Under the pieces are notes generated by a model. The model saw nothing but the letters and a program-made list of their open reading frames with translations, did no database searches and was not told the origin of the DNA. A stretch of DNA of 64,000 nt from positions 62,001 to 126,000 of the forward strand of contig VXQO01000117.1 in NCBI GenBank assembly GCA_009838975.1, in the 5' to 3' direction. Each line of letters opens with the position of its first letter. The first letter of the stretch is position 1. A program made the translations under genes and the position numbers. This document shows, in pieces, positions 23,825 through 32,747 of the stretch. This stretch comes from Gemmatimonadota bacterium. Its GTDB lineage: Bacteria > Gemmatimonadota > Gemmatimonadetes > Longimicrobiales > Gaopeijiaceae.

Positions 23825-26806
23825 TCAAAACGTCACGCGGAGTGATCCTTCAAACCGCGTAAGCTGAGGGAAGATGTTCTGGCGCTGGTGGTAGTAGAAG
23901 TCGCTGCTTCCCCGGCTTTCGGGATCGGTGTCAGCGACCTCGTCGTGCACGTAGAGGAACCCGGGATTGCGGGCCAGGACGCCGAGGCTGGCGCGTGACG
24001 CCCCGATCCTGGAAGCCAGATCGGTGGGAAGCGTGTATTGCGCCGAGATCTCGCGAATCCGGATGTAGTCGTTCCGGTTGATCCAGTAGCCATAGGCGTT
24101 GGAGGTCTGGATCGCAGCCGCCAACAGCGGGTTCTCATCCAGCATCGCGGCCTCCGGACTGTTTCGGAAAACCTCGTCACGCGCCCACTCCTGAACGCTC
24201 ATGACGCGCATCTGGAAGAAGCCTTCGGCCAACGCCGTAAGCCTCAGATTCTGGCCGACTTGCACCGAGGTACCGAGCGACGCATTCCAATCAGGTCCGG
24301 GAGAGCCCAGATAGACCTCGCCAGCCTGGCTACAGGGCATGGGGCCGCCGTTCTCGCTGGCGCAGAGAATGTTGACGGCCCGCCGAGTCACCGGATCCCA
24401 GTCCGCAGAAACCACGTTGTGGGCCCACATGCCACCGACGGGGTAGCCCTCGGCATGGGCGTTACCCCGTCCGCGGCTGATGAAGTCGATGTCCCCCATG
24501 TCAATGATCTCGTTCGAGTTGTGGCTCAAGTTCAGGGTGACGTCCCAGCTCAGCCCGGACAGCACGAGGGGCACGACAGTCGTGGAGAAATCAAAACCCT
24601 GGTTGTCCACCCGGCCGAGATTGACCCACTGCTGACCCGAGAAGCCGCTCGACGGTGCCACATCCTTTTCCAGCAGCGCGTCCGTCGTCTTTTGCGTGTA
24701 GCCAGTGAACTCCAGCGACCAGCGGCCGTTGAAGAGCTCGGCGTCGAAACCGACCTCGATCTCCGAACTGCGCTCAGGCTTCAGGTTGGGGTTTCCGGGG
24801 TTCGACGGGCGCACACCCGGCTGGTCGTTGCGTGCGATCGCCGGAGCGTACGTTCGGATCGCGTCGAATGAGCCGGGCTGACGGCCCGCCTCACCCCAGG
24901 CCGCACGAACCTGGAACTGGTCCACCCAGTTCACGTCGAAGAAATCGGCGTCGCTCAGCACCCACGAGCCGCTCAGCTTGGGATAGATGACCGGATCGAT
25001 CTCCACGCCGAATGCGCTGTTGTCGTCGCCTCGGATGGCGGCGGTGATGAAGAGCTGGTCCCGCCACTCGAACCGCTCCTGGATGTAGGCGCCCCAGGTC
25101 TTGTTCTCACTGAAGAACTCACCGGCGAACCTCTGTGAAGCCGTGGTCACCGTCGTCAGCGCCGGTGCCGGAAAGTTCCGCCCCAGCGCGTCGGTGTTGT
25201 GCGTCTCACGCGTGTAGTACTGAATGCCCGCCGACGTCGCCGACCGGATGTCCGACGTCACGTCGAAGGTCGCCGTGGCGGCATAGTCCAGTGTGGTCTG
25301 AAGCTCAGTACCGTCATTCACCTGGCGCTCGCCCTGGGCCAGGCGCCGGCCCCACATGTGATTCGCGGGGTCCTCCTGACGTGGGAAGAGTCGCCCGTTC
25401 TGCTCGTAAACCAGGTCGATACCGCTGGTCAGCCGATGCGTGAACCAGTCGAACGGGTCGTGAGTGACGTTGATGTTCCACGTCGTGTGGTGGATGTTGT
25501 CACGGTGGCGCACCTTCCAGGTCTCTTCCGGCACCGACTGCAGGAAGCCGCGGCGCGTCGTGTTCAACGTCAATGGGCTGGCGAAGATCACCTGGCCGAA
25601 GTAGCCGAGGGTGCCGGTGAACCCCTCTGGCGCCTCTCCACGATCCACCTTGGCGTAGCTGATACCCGCGTTGATCTGCAGGTCGTCTCTGGCCCGCGCG
25701 TTGACGTTCACGCGGCCTGCGAGCTGCTCGATCCAGTTGTTGGGTATGATGCCCTCGTCGTCCTGGTATGAGAGCGACGCGTAGTAGCCGAAGTCGCCCG
25801 TCCCCCCCGTCACATCCAGGTTGTACGACTGGGTCATGCCGTTGAAGATCACGCTGCGGCCCGCGGCTTCTTCGGCCAGCAGCGGGTGGTGGAGTATGAC
25901 GTTGCCAGTGGCTGGATCACGCGCACCGTTAGTGGGAATCCACTCTGACGCGTCGTTCCAGAACTGCGAGCCGAGACGCATCTGGGCTGTGAACTGCGCT
26001 TGGCCGGACCGACCCTTCTTGGTGATGATCTGGACGACGCCGTTGCTCGCCTCGCTCCCGTAGAGCGTCGAAGCAGCGGGACCCTTCACAACCTCTATGC
26101 TCTCGATGTCGCTCGGACTCAGGTCATTCAGACGGGCGGTGTTGTTCGTCACGCGCACCCCGTCGATGTAGAAGAGCGGCGTCGATCTCATCTCCACGCT
26201 GGAGATCCCGCGCAGCGCCATCGTGGTACCCCTGCCGATGTTGCCGGATTGCTGCAGGATGGACGCGCCGGCGATGCGCCCCTGCAGCAGCTGATTGACC
26301 GTCGTGATGGGGGCGATTTCCACGAGTTCCGCAGCCTCGACGATGCCGATCGAGTGGCCGATCTGACGGCGCTCCGTCACGCCTGCCGTCCCCGTCACAA
26401 CGATCTCGTCCAACGCGAACGCCTGCTGGCGGAGATTGAACTCCAGCAGCGTCGTCTCGCCGGCCACCACCTGGATCTCCTGACTGGCGGTGGCGTAACC
26501 GATGTATTCCACCGTCACCGTGTGCGTACCCACCGGAACGCCATCCAGCAGGAATCGGCCGCCAGCTCCCGCCAGAACACCCCGTTGCAATTCCGAAATG
26601 GTCACCTGCGCCCCCTGGAGGGCATTCCCGCTGCCCTCCTCACGGACGAGACCCGTAATGCTGCCCTGTTGGGCCTGAAGCTCGCCCACCCCTGGCAGCA
26701 GCATGAGACCGGCCGCCAGGAAGGTGAACAACCCCCGGGCCAGCCACCTCCGACTCTCATGTCGGGGGGGCTGCGCCGACCGTTCGTTCAAACCTCTCAA
26801 CCACAT
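23825..26806 (-). CDS. SusC/RagA-like TonB-dependent outer membrane receptor
   Basis: The protein has 993 residues. The start at 26806 follows GGGAGCG; the signal peptide ends near GELQAQ. N-terminal CarboxypepD_reg-like domain (ITGLVREEGSGNALQGAQVTI) with a TonB-box-like DEIVVTG near residue 135, then the plug (LLQGRIAGASILQ, IDGVRVTN, IEVVKGPAASTLYGSEASNGV) and a long beta-barrel ending in aromatic Phe (SLRVTF). SusC receptors import oligosaccharides or peptides using the ExbB-ExbD-TonB complex, which is encoded at 59.5-61.8 kb. It is transcribed with the SusD and serine hydrolase genes. The substrate is not deducible. Confidence 0.92.
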   Translation of the reverse strand: MWLRGLNERSAQPPRHESRRWLARGLFTFLAAGLMLLPGVGELQAQQGSITGLVREEGSGNALQGAQVTISELQRGVLAGAGGRFLLDGVPVGTHTVTVEYIGYATASQEIQVVAGETTLLEFNLRQQAFALDEIVVTGTAGVTERRQIGHSIGIVEAAELVEIAPITTVNQLLQGRIAGASILQQSGNIGRGTTMALRGISSVEMRSTPLFYIDGVRVTNNTARLNDLSPSDIESIEVVKGPAASTLYGSEASNGVVQIITKKGRSGQAQFTAQMRLGSQFWNDASEWIPTNGARDPATGNVILHHPLLAEEAAGRSVIFNGMTQSYNLDVTGGTGDFGYYASLSYQDDEGIIPNNWIEQLAGRVNVNARARDDLQINAGISYAKVDRGEAPEGFTGTLGYFGQVIFASPLTLNTTRRGFLQSVPEETWKVRHRDNIHHTTWNINVTHDPFDWFTHRLTSGIDLVYEQNGRLFPRQEDPANHMWGRRLAQGERQVNDGTELQTTLDYAATATFDVTSDIRSATSAGIQYYTRETHNTDALGRNFPAPALTTVTTASQRFAGEFFSENKTWGAYIQERFEWRDQLFITAAIRGDDNSAFGVEIDPVIYPKLSGSWVLSDADFFDVNWVDQFQVRAAWGEAGRQPGSFDAIRTYAPAIARNDQPGVRPSNPGNPNLKPERSSEIEVGFDAELFNGRWSLEFTGYTQKTTDALLEKDVAPSSGFSGQQWVNLGRVDNQGFDFSTTVVPLVLSGLSWDVTLNLSHNSNEIIDMGDIDFISRGRGNAHAEGYPVGGMWAHNVVSADWDPVTRRAVNILCASENGGPMPCSQAGEVYLGSPGPDWNASLGTSVQVGQNLRLTALAEGFFQMRVMSVQEWARDEVFRNSPEAAMLDENPLLAAAIQTSNAYGYWINRNDYIRIREISAQYTLPTDLASRIGASRASLGVLARNPGFLYVHDEVADTDPESRGSSDFYYHQRQNIFPQLTRFEGSLRVTF

Positions 26807-26879
26807 GTTGCGCTCCCTGATGAAGAGAAGTCGCGCGTGCGCATCCCGCGCACGATGTCCCATCTATCCGACACGCGAA

Positions 26880-26945
26880 CAGCCAGGAACAGCCCGGTTG
26901 TGCACGATTGTATTTGGATATGTATTCCGATATGGGGTCTTGGAC
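26880..26945 (-). promoter_or_regulatory. AT-rich promoter region upstream of the SusC-SusD operon
   Basis: The 242 bases between the PF20091-like gene end (27049) and susC (26806) contain an unusually AT-rich block. On the minus strand TACAAT (26912-26907) is a good -10 candidate, but no clear -35 lies at 16-18 bases. A GATATG direct repeat is also present at about 26917-26932. Nothing else of note was found in this gap. Confidence 0.3.
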
Positions 26946-27048
26946 GGATTCTCGCAAGGGCTTGGGACCATGGGACATGTCAGAAGGAGAAGCCGCACGT
27001 ATGCGCCGACGAGAGTGGGTCAGAAACGGACGAGCCCCCCGGCCCGTG

Positions 27049-29136
27049 TCACCAGGCCCGCGCTGCAGCCTCCCTGATCAGCGCCGGTGCGTCCCGCTCC
27101 AGCAGGTACCCCCCTGCCACGAGTTCCCGGCACACGCGCTCGACGTGAGCCACGTATTCGTCGTGCGTCCGGTAGCGCTCCTCGACGGACCTCCGCGGGT
27201 CCGACAGTTGCGACCCCTCCGCCTGTGTCCGGGGGAACGCCAGATACGACCCCATCCAACGGGTCAGCATGCCCCCGGCGCCCCAGGAGGCGTCCCGCAG
27301 ATTCCAGCCGGTCCAGGTCGCGAGCGGCACCGCCACATGCGGCAGCCGGATACCCGCCAGCTCGTTTCCGTCCGCGTCGACCATCGGTACGAGCGTCTCG
27401 AACGCCGGTCCGATCTTCGGCGGCACATCGTCGGCGATCCCCTCGGTGTACCAACGGGGACCGGGATCGAGCCGCAAGGGCCGATAGTGGCCCTCCGGCG
27501 CCGCAGCCCCCGGAATCCGGGGCCAGCCCTCGCGGAATGCCGCCAGATCCACCAGCGTTCCGTCGTCGATGCGCGGATAGCGGCTCGCGGGCGGCTCGAC
27601 CCCGTCGGCGGCCCACCGATCGAGCGCCACGAGCAACGCCCTCATGGCAGGCCGGGTCGTGGCCCGGTTGACCGGACTCTGATAGGCCCCGCCGGTCATC
27701 GAGTTGTGCGCCGTACCGGCGATCATGTAGATGCGCACCGACTGGTCGATGTCGGCATCTACCTTGCCCTCGACGTCGGTGTGGAGCAGCGAAGCCGCCC
27801 GCGACCAGTACTCGGTGGACGTCTGGGTGAAGAACACCCGTGGCACATGACCGCTCGCGCGTGCCCGGTCGAGCATCGACCCGCTGGCGCCAGTCACCGG
27901 ATCCCGTTGCCGGACGGAGTTGAAGGGGAAGAAGTCCGACGGATACAGCCCCTCCTCGTGATGGCTTCCGTGGCGCGTGGTCTGGCCAAAGCGATGGTTG
28001 AAGATCCCCTTCCCCGCTCCGGCGACATGGGGCATGATGGCGTCGAAGACGATTCGGCCCCCCGGATCCGCATTGAACCCTTCGTAGACGAAGTGGTGCA
28101 GGAAGCGGCCGGACTGCGATCCACCGTAGCCGTAGGCTAACTCAACCGTCCCGGCGAGCGGGTTGGCGCGCGGTCCCTCCCGCTCCGTCGCATGGCGGAA
28201 GAACGAGATGACGTCGCGCGTAGCCGCGAGCCCCAGCCCCGTGACCCTGGGGTCCCTGCCCTCGTACACGAGGTCGTAGAGCCAGCCCGGCTCGAACCCT
28301 TCCTCCACATACACCCAGCTCGGATCGGGCACGACCGCACCGTTCTCCAGACGGCCGAAGCTCCACTTGTCCCGTGGAATCTCCGCCCCCTCCGCGCCGC
28401 GTCGAGGCCGCTTCACCAGGGTCGCGCTGCTGTTATCCAGCTCTACAGACGGATAGGGCAGCGAACTTCCCCAATCGAAGGGAAGGCTGTGGTACCTGCG
28501 CATCGCGGCGTCGCTCCCCGGCTCCAGCACGTTCGCGACGTAGAGGCCGTAGACGGTCGACTCCAACTCGGCGTAGATCCGCCCGACGATCGAGCTTCCG
28601 CCGGCGTTGCGGGCGACCGGCACCCCGATCTGGACCCGGTCGTTGCCGGCCTGGACATCCCCGCTCCACCCGCTCCACAGGATCGAGTAGCCCTGTTCCA
28701 TGAGGAATCCGTCGCCGGCGTCCTCCAGCGTGCTCGGGTCGTTGCCGCCCCCTCCGTTGAAGGTGCCGAGCGCGACCTTGTTGCCGCGGTTGGCCACGTC
28801 GTAGAGCAGCCGCCCGTTGCCGCGGCCGGCATCAAGGGGCTTGAGCAGGAAGAAGTCGGTCCAGACCTCCACGCGTCCACGCTCGTTCGTCGGGGCCAGG
28901 CCCAGGTCGCTCACGCGGGAGTTGGCGGGGTGGTCGGGATCGACCTCGATGTGGAGCCTCCCGACGATCTTCTCGTACGGTCCGGTATCGCCGAACGCGT
29001 GGCCACCGGCGAAGGGGGCTCGCTTGTCGATCTCCACGCGGACGACCTGCGTGTCCGGGGTGGGGGTACATGCGGCGTGCGCGATGGCGACGGTGAATCC
29101 GGCGACGAGCGGGGCGAAAACGGCGCGTGCGGTCAT
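27049..29136 (-). CDS. exported alpha/beta hydrolase domain protein (PF20091-like)
   Basis: The protein has 695 residues. The start at 29136 follows TGGAGGC and a signal peptide (MTARAVFAPLVAGFTVAIAHAAC). The N-terminal HAFGDTGPYEKIVGRLHIEVDPDHP and LLYDVANRGNK segments and the nucleophile elbow GYGGSQSGRFLHHF (G-x-S-x-S-G) match the large exported alpha/beta hydrolases of the Abhydrolase_10 type. A GTAHNSMTG His motif is near residue 475. The reaction is unknown for most of the family. The gene lies 50 bases after a propeller lipoprotein gene on the same strand and before the SusC operon. Confidence 0.85.
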   Translation of the reverse strand: MTARAVFAPLVAGFTVAIAHAACTPTPDTQVVRVEIDKRAPFAGGHAFGDTGPYEKIVGRLHIEVDPDHPANSRVSDLGLAPTNERGRVEVWTDFFLLKPLDAGRGNGRLLYDVANRGNKVALGTFNGGGGNDPSTLEDAGDGFLMEQGYSILWSGWSGDVQAGNDRVQIGVPVARNAGGSSIVGRIYAELESTVYGLYVANVLEPGSDAAMRRYHSLPFDWGSSLPYPSVELDNSSATLVKRPRRGAEGAEIPRDKWSFGRLENGAVVPDPSWVYVEEGFEPGWLYDLVYEGRDPRVTGLGLAATRDVISFFRHATEREGPRANPLAGTVELAYGYGGSQSGRFLHHFVYEGFNADPGGRIVFDAIMPHVAGAGKGIFNHRFGQTTRHGSHHEEGLYPSDFFPFNSVRQRDPVTGASGSMLDRARASGHVPRVFFTQTSTEYWSRAASLLHTDVEGKVDADIDQSVRIYMIAGTAHNSMTGGAYQSPVNRATTRPAMRALLVALDRWAADGVEPPASRYPRIDDGTLVDLAAFREGWPRIPGAAAPEGHYRPLRLDPGPRWYTEGIADDVPPKIGPAFETLVPMVDADGNELAGIRLPHVAVPLATWTGWNLRDASWGAGGMLTRWMGSYLAFPRTQAEGSQLSDPRRSVEERYRTHDEYVAHVERVCRELVAGGYLLERDAPALIREAAARAW

Positions 29137-29186
29137 GGTGCCTCCAGGAGATCGCGGGCGACGTGCCTACACGATGGCAATCCTTG

Positions 29187-30374
29187 TCAATTGCGGCGAA
29201 TCCCGTGTACGTGCACCGACTCGACGCCGAGTTCGTCCCGCCGGATCCCGACCACGCTCGTGCGGGTGATCTGCGTCAATTCGAGGCCATCGGGGACTTC
29301 GATCGATCCGGCGCTTTGTCCCTCGGTAGCAAGGACCGACCACGTACCACCGTTTCCGGTCCCTCCGACGTATCTGCCTCCCAAAGCGAAGGCATGGGCC
29401 ACGGGCTCATAGGGCTGGATCCAGAGGAAGCCTTCCGGATCCACGAGGAAGTCCCAGAACACCGACAGTTGGTCCGGCACGGGTGCTGCCTCGTGTCTGG
29501 CCCGGGTGGCCGACGCCTGGTCCGCCGGAGCTTCGGATACCGCCTGATCGAGTACCCGGTCGAGGGCGTTGCGCACCGCCAACGACCCCGTCGGCTCCCA
29601 TGCGATCTCCCCGTCCGCCACTGCAGGCGCGGAAGTGCGGCGAATCACGGGCTCGAGAGTGTCCCCGTAGTAGAGATAGGTCCCATCTGACACGGCCACC
29701 GACCGCGGAGACAGCGGCTCGGGGCCACCGCCGAAACTGCCGGCAGTATACCGGACGATGCCACCGGTCGAGACCAGCTCGCCGAGGTGGCCGCCGTCCC
29801 GGTCGAAGTGATGAACCGCAATAAGGTCACGCTGTCCGTAGCCGGCAGCGATAACGCCACCCAGCGCCCAGCCTCGACCGAGCGGACCCGCGCCCAGCCC
29901 GAGGTCGGGATACTCCCCGCCCAGGATCGGGACAACTTCCGTTGAGCCGTCCGGCAGGAAACGCGTTACCCGCCGCAGTTCCCTGTCGAAGGCTTCGACG
30001 GTATCTCCCCGCGGCCAGGCCGAGTCGAGGTCCAGGAACTCGCCGGGACCTTCACCCCGACCGCCCAGGGCTTCCAGGAAATCCCCCTGCGCGGTGAAGA
30101 CGCGGATGTCGTAGCCTCCGGTATTCGGCACCACCAGCCGTCCGTCGGGCAGGACGAACGGCCTGACCACCCGGTCGAACTCCTGGTGCAGGTCGCCCCC
30201 AAGCACTCCCACGCTCAGCGCAGGCACTGCCTCGATCTCCGATGGCGCGCCCGGCACGAGCCCACCAATCGGCCCCGCTTCCGGCTCGGCCTCACATCCC
30301 CCCAGCGCAAGCATGCCGCCAAGCGCAATGAGAGACTGGGTCGCCCAACCCCGGCGACACCTGCTTCGCATCAT
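29187..30374 (-). CDS. six-bladed beta-propeller lipoprotein
   Basis: The protein has 395 residues. Lipobox MLALGGC. Repeats such as RPFVLPDGRLVVPNTGGYDIRVF, FLEALGGRGEGPGEF and RRVTRFLPDGSTEVVP are six-bladed propeller blades of the same type as the gene at 6149-7360, of which it is a diverged paralogue (the tail AEPEAGP and the blade order are alike). No ribosome site precedes the ATG pair at 30374/30371; a TTG at 30389 with GGAG six bases upstream is an alternative start. It lies 72 bases after the dimethylformamidase-like gene and 50 bases before the hydrolase gene. The function is unknown. Confidence 0.75.
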   Translation of the reverse strand: MMRSRCRRGWATQSLIALGGMLALGGCEAEPEAGPIGGLVPGAPSEIEAVPALSVGVLGGDLHQEFDRVVRPFVLPDGRLVVPNTGGYDIRVFTAQGDFLEALGGRGEGPGEFLDLDSAWPRGDTVEAFDRELRRVTRFLPDGSTEVVPILGGEYPDLGLGAGPLGRGWALGGVIAAGYGQRDLIAVHHFDRDGGHLGELVSTGGIVRYTAGSFGGGPEPLSPRSVAVSDGTYLYYGDTLEPVIRRTSAPAVADGEIAWEPTGSLAVRNALDRVLDQAVSEAPADQASATRARHEAAPVPDQLSVFWDFLVDPEGFLWIQPYEPVAHAFALGGRYVGGTGNGGTWSVLATEGQSAGSIEVPDGLELTQITRTSVVGIRRDELGVESVHVHGIRRN

Positions 30375-30446
30375 TTTGTACACGCGCAACGATTCTCCGG
30401 CAGAGTCGACGTGACCGGTCACGAATCCCACCGAAACTATGTTCCG

Positions 30447-32582
30447 TCAGTTCGGCCGGCGAGCCCGGATCTCCACCGTGACGCCCTCTCCAGCCACCTC
30501 CAGATTCCCGCTATCGTCCACCGCTCGAACCATGATCGAAACCTCTCTCGCCGCCGCATCGGGCTGCCAGGAGTAGGACCACTTCTCCCGTCCACGCGCC
30601 GGGTGCCACGTGGCGCCTCCGTCCACCGAAACCTCGAGGGCCGCCACCACGCCACCGCCTCCGTCCGACGCCGCCCCGGTCACGTAGGCGGTGACGTCAT
30701 CCCCGCGTAGCACAAACGAAACCGTGTCGATCCACGACATCGGCGCCTCGTCGTCCCCCGAAGCCTCCGCCGCCACCAGACCCTCCTCCAGCGTCGCGGG
30801 CTGCACACGCATGTCCGCGAACAGGTTGACCGTGGCCTGCTGCAGCACCCGATCCGGACCGTGCGGGTCCACGCCCACCCGCGTGTCGCTGCCGTTCTGT
30901 CTCTCGGGCGGCACGCCGGTCTCGGTGTCGTGGTGCGCATCGAGCCCCCACGACCACTGCAGCGTCCCCGCGCCGAACACCAGCGCCCCGCTCTCGTGCC
31001 GGTACATCACCGCGTGATGCGTCGCCGAACCCGTCTCGCACCCCCGCCCCGGATGCACACAGTAGAGCACGTTGTCGAAGGTGCTCGCCGCCACCCGGAA
31101 CAGCCCCGGCGGCCGGAACCCGTTGTCGATGTCCGAGTCCCATTCGTGGCCCAGGATCCCCTTGATCGACACGTAGCGCTCGCCGGACCGCAGCCGCGCC
31201 ACCTGCGTGTTTCGCCAGAAGCGCAGCCCCGCGAACTCCGCGTCCACGATGATCGGGTCGTTCCGCCACGCGTTGACCGTGAAGAGCGTCCCCGTGAGCG
31301 CGTTCTCGGGCCACGCGCCCTCGGCGTTGATCGACCGGTGATCGCGGAACTCCCCCGTCCACTCCACCGGGTCCAGCCGCCTGTGATCCTGCGAGTCCTT
31401 GTAGGTCACCAGCGTCCGGTACGGCTGGCCCGAGCCGTCGATGCTCGTCTCCCAGCGCACCTTCCAGTAGACCTCGTTGGAGCTGAAGAAGGCCAGGTGC
31501 ACGCCCGCCGCACGCGCGGCCTCGACATTGCGGCGCTGCCGGCCGGTCCAGTACTCGTCATGCCCAACCGACAGGAAGACCCTGTGTTCCAGCAGCTCTT
31601 CCCCGCGCCGGTCGGTATCCACGCCGGACGAATAGCTGACGTCGTAGCCGTTCCGCTCCAGCCAGCGCACCATCGGGTACTCGGAGTTGAAGGGCATGTT
31701 CACCGCCCGGTAGTGCCGGGTCTCGAAGGGCCGGTTGTAGCTGACCTTCGGTGCGCGCGGCTCCCCGCCGTGCAGGCGCAGCCGCTCCGGGTTGAGCCGG
31801 CCGTAGACGCTGTGGCCGCCATAGCGGTTGTACGCCTGCCAGGTCAGGTCCGACGTCTGGAAGAGCAGATCCGACCTGCCGTCGTCGTCCCGCACGACGA
31901 AGTAGACGTGGCTCGCCCGGGGCTCACGCAGCGGATTCCGCATGACCGCGCGGAAGCCGTCGGCCTCCCACAGGGAATCCCGCCCCGTCGGCGGTAGCGG
32001 CGAGCGCCCGAACCGGTCATTCCTGACCCACCCCTCGACGGGGTCCTCTCGCACCAGCCGCGCGAAGTAGATCCCGGAGGTCGCGTCCTCCGGCGCCCGC
32101 CACGAAGCCGAGACCGCCCAGTTGCCGCAGTCCACGAGAGGCGCCGGCCACGTGTCAAGCCCTCCCCCCTCGGCCAGCACCGGAATCGCCCCGCGCAGAC
32201 ACTCGGGCTGGACCTGGGGAAGGACGGCCGATGGCTCGACCGAGTCCACTTTCCGCGCCCCCATGCCGCCGTAGTAGCCCATCCGGTAGATGTCGATCCG
32301 GTAGTCGTCCGAGTCCGTATCGATCTTGAAGTCGATCGACTCGCCCAGCGCGACCGAGATATCCGTGCCGAATCCCTGAATGCTCGGATCGCCGTAGCCG
32401 TTGATGTCCCATTCGGTCGCGGGGTGCCCGCCGAGACAGTTTTCGGCCACGATCTCGTTGGCTGGCGTGTCACAGGGATACGCCACCGCCAGGTCGGGCA
32501 GTCCGCAGCCTCCGGCAAGCGGAAGAACTGCAGGAATGGCGGCCAGGGACAAACAGGTGCGCAAGCGTTGCTGGATCAACAC
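30447..32582 (-). CDS. N,N-dimethylformamidase beta-subunit-like lipoprotein
   Basis: The protein has 711 residues. It starts with GTG at 32582 behind GGAGGAGG and has a lipobox (LAGGC). An N-terminal beta-sandwich (IDFKIDTDSDDYRIDIYRMGYYGG) precedes the large domain shared with the beta subunit of N,N-dimethylformamidase: DLTWQAYNRYGGHSVYG, SYSSGVDTDR, SVGHDEYWTGRQRRNVEAAR and GVHLAFFSSNEVYWKVRWE. A C-terminal Ig-like domain (residues about 610-711) ends in VTVEIRARRPN. In characterised enzymes this domain is an iron-dependent amidohydrolase; here it is fused to sandwich domains and exported, so substrate is open. Palindromic element copy 3 lies about 85 bases upstream of the start. Confidence 0.82.
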   Translation of the reverse strand: MLIQQRLRTCLSLAAIPAVLPLAGGCGLPDLAVAYPCDTPANEIVAENCLGGHPATEWDINGYGDPSIQGFGTDISVALGESIDFKIDTDSDDYRIDIYRMGYYGGMGARKVDSVEPSAVLPQVQPECLRGAIPVLAEGGGLDTWPAPLVDCGNWAVSASWRAPEDATSGIYFARLVREDPVEGWVRNDRFGRSPLPPTGRDSLWEADGFRAVMRNPLREPRASHVYFVVRDDDGRSDLLFQTSDLTWQAYNRYGGHSVYGRLNPERLRLHGGEPRAPKVSYNRPFETRHYRAVNMPFNSEYPMVRWLERNGYDVSYSSGVDTDRRGEELLEHRVFLSVGHDEYWTGRQRRNVEAARAAGVHLAFFSSNEVYWKVRWETSIDGSGQPYRTLVTYKDSQDHRRLDPVEWTGEFRDHRSINAEGAWPENALTGTLFTVNAWRNDPIIVDAEFAGLRFWRNTQVARLRSGERYVSIKGILGHEWDSDIDNGFRPPGLFRVAASTFDNVLYCVHPGRGCETGSATHHAVMYRHESGALVFGAGTLQWSWGLDAHHDTETGVPPERQNGSDTRVGVDPHGPDRVLQQATVNLFADMRVQPATLEEGLVAAEASGDDEAPMSWIDTVSFVLRGDDVTAYVTGAASDGGGGVVAALEVSVDGGATWHPARGREKWSYSWQPDAAAREVSIMVRAVDDSGNLEVAGEGVTVEIRARRPN

Positions 32583-32665
32583 GAGGCCTCCTCCCCGCTA
32601 CATTGGGGCACCGGGATCGTCGGTCGGTCGCGGGGAGATTGCCGACCGGAGCCCGAATCGTCAAT

Positions 32666-32685
32666 ACTAAACAATATTGTTTAGC
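32666..32685. repeat. palindromic element, copy 3 (ACTAAACA-ATAT-TGTTTAGC), between divergent genes
   Basis: The same arms and spacing as copies 1 and 2, with one mismatch in the outer right arm and a different centre. It lies in the 165-base divergent region, about 83 bases from the dimethylformamidase-like start and 62 bases from the DUF3500 start, an ideal place for an operator controlling both. Confidence 0.75.
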
Positions 32686-32747
32686 ATTTGGCGCGCCTGA
32701 CGTGACCAGCGACCCATAGACCGGACCCGAAGGAGGCCGACGGCGCA

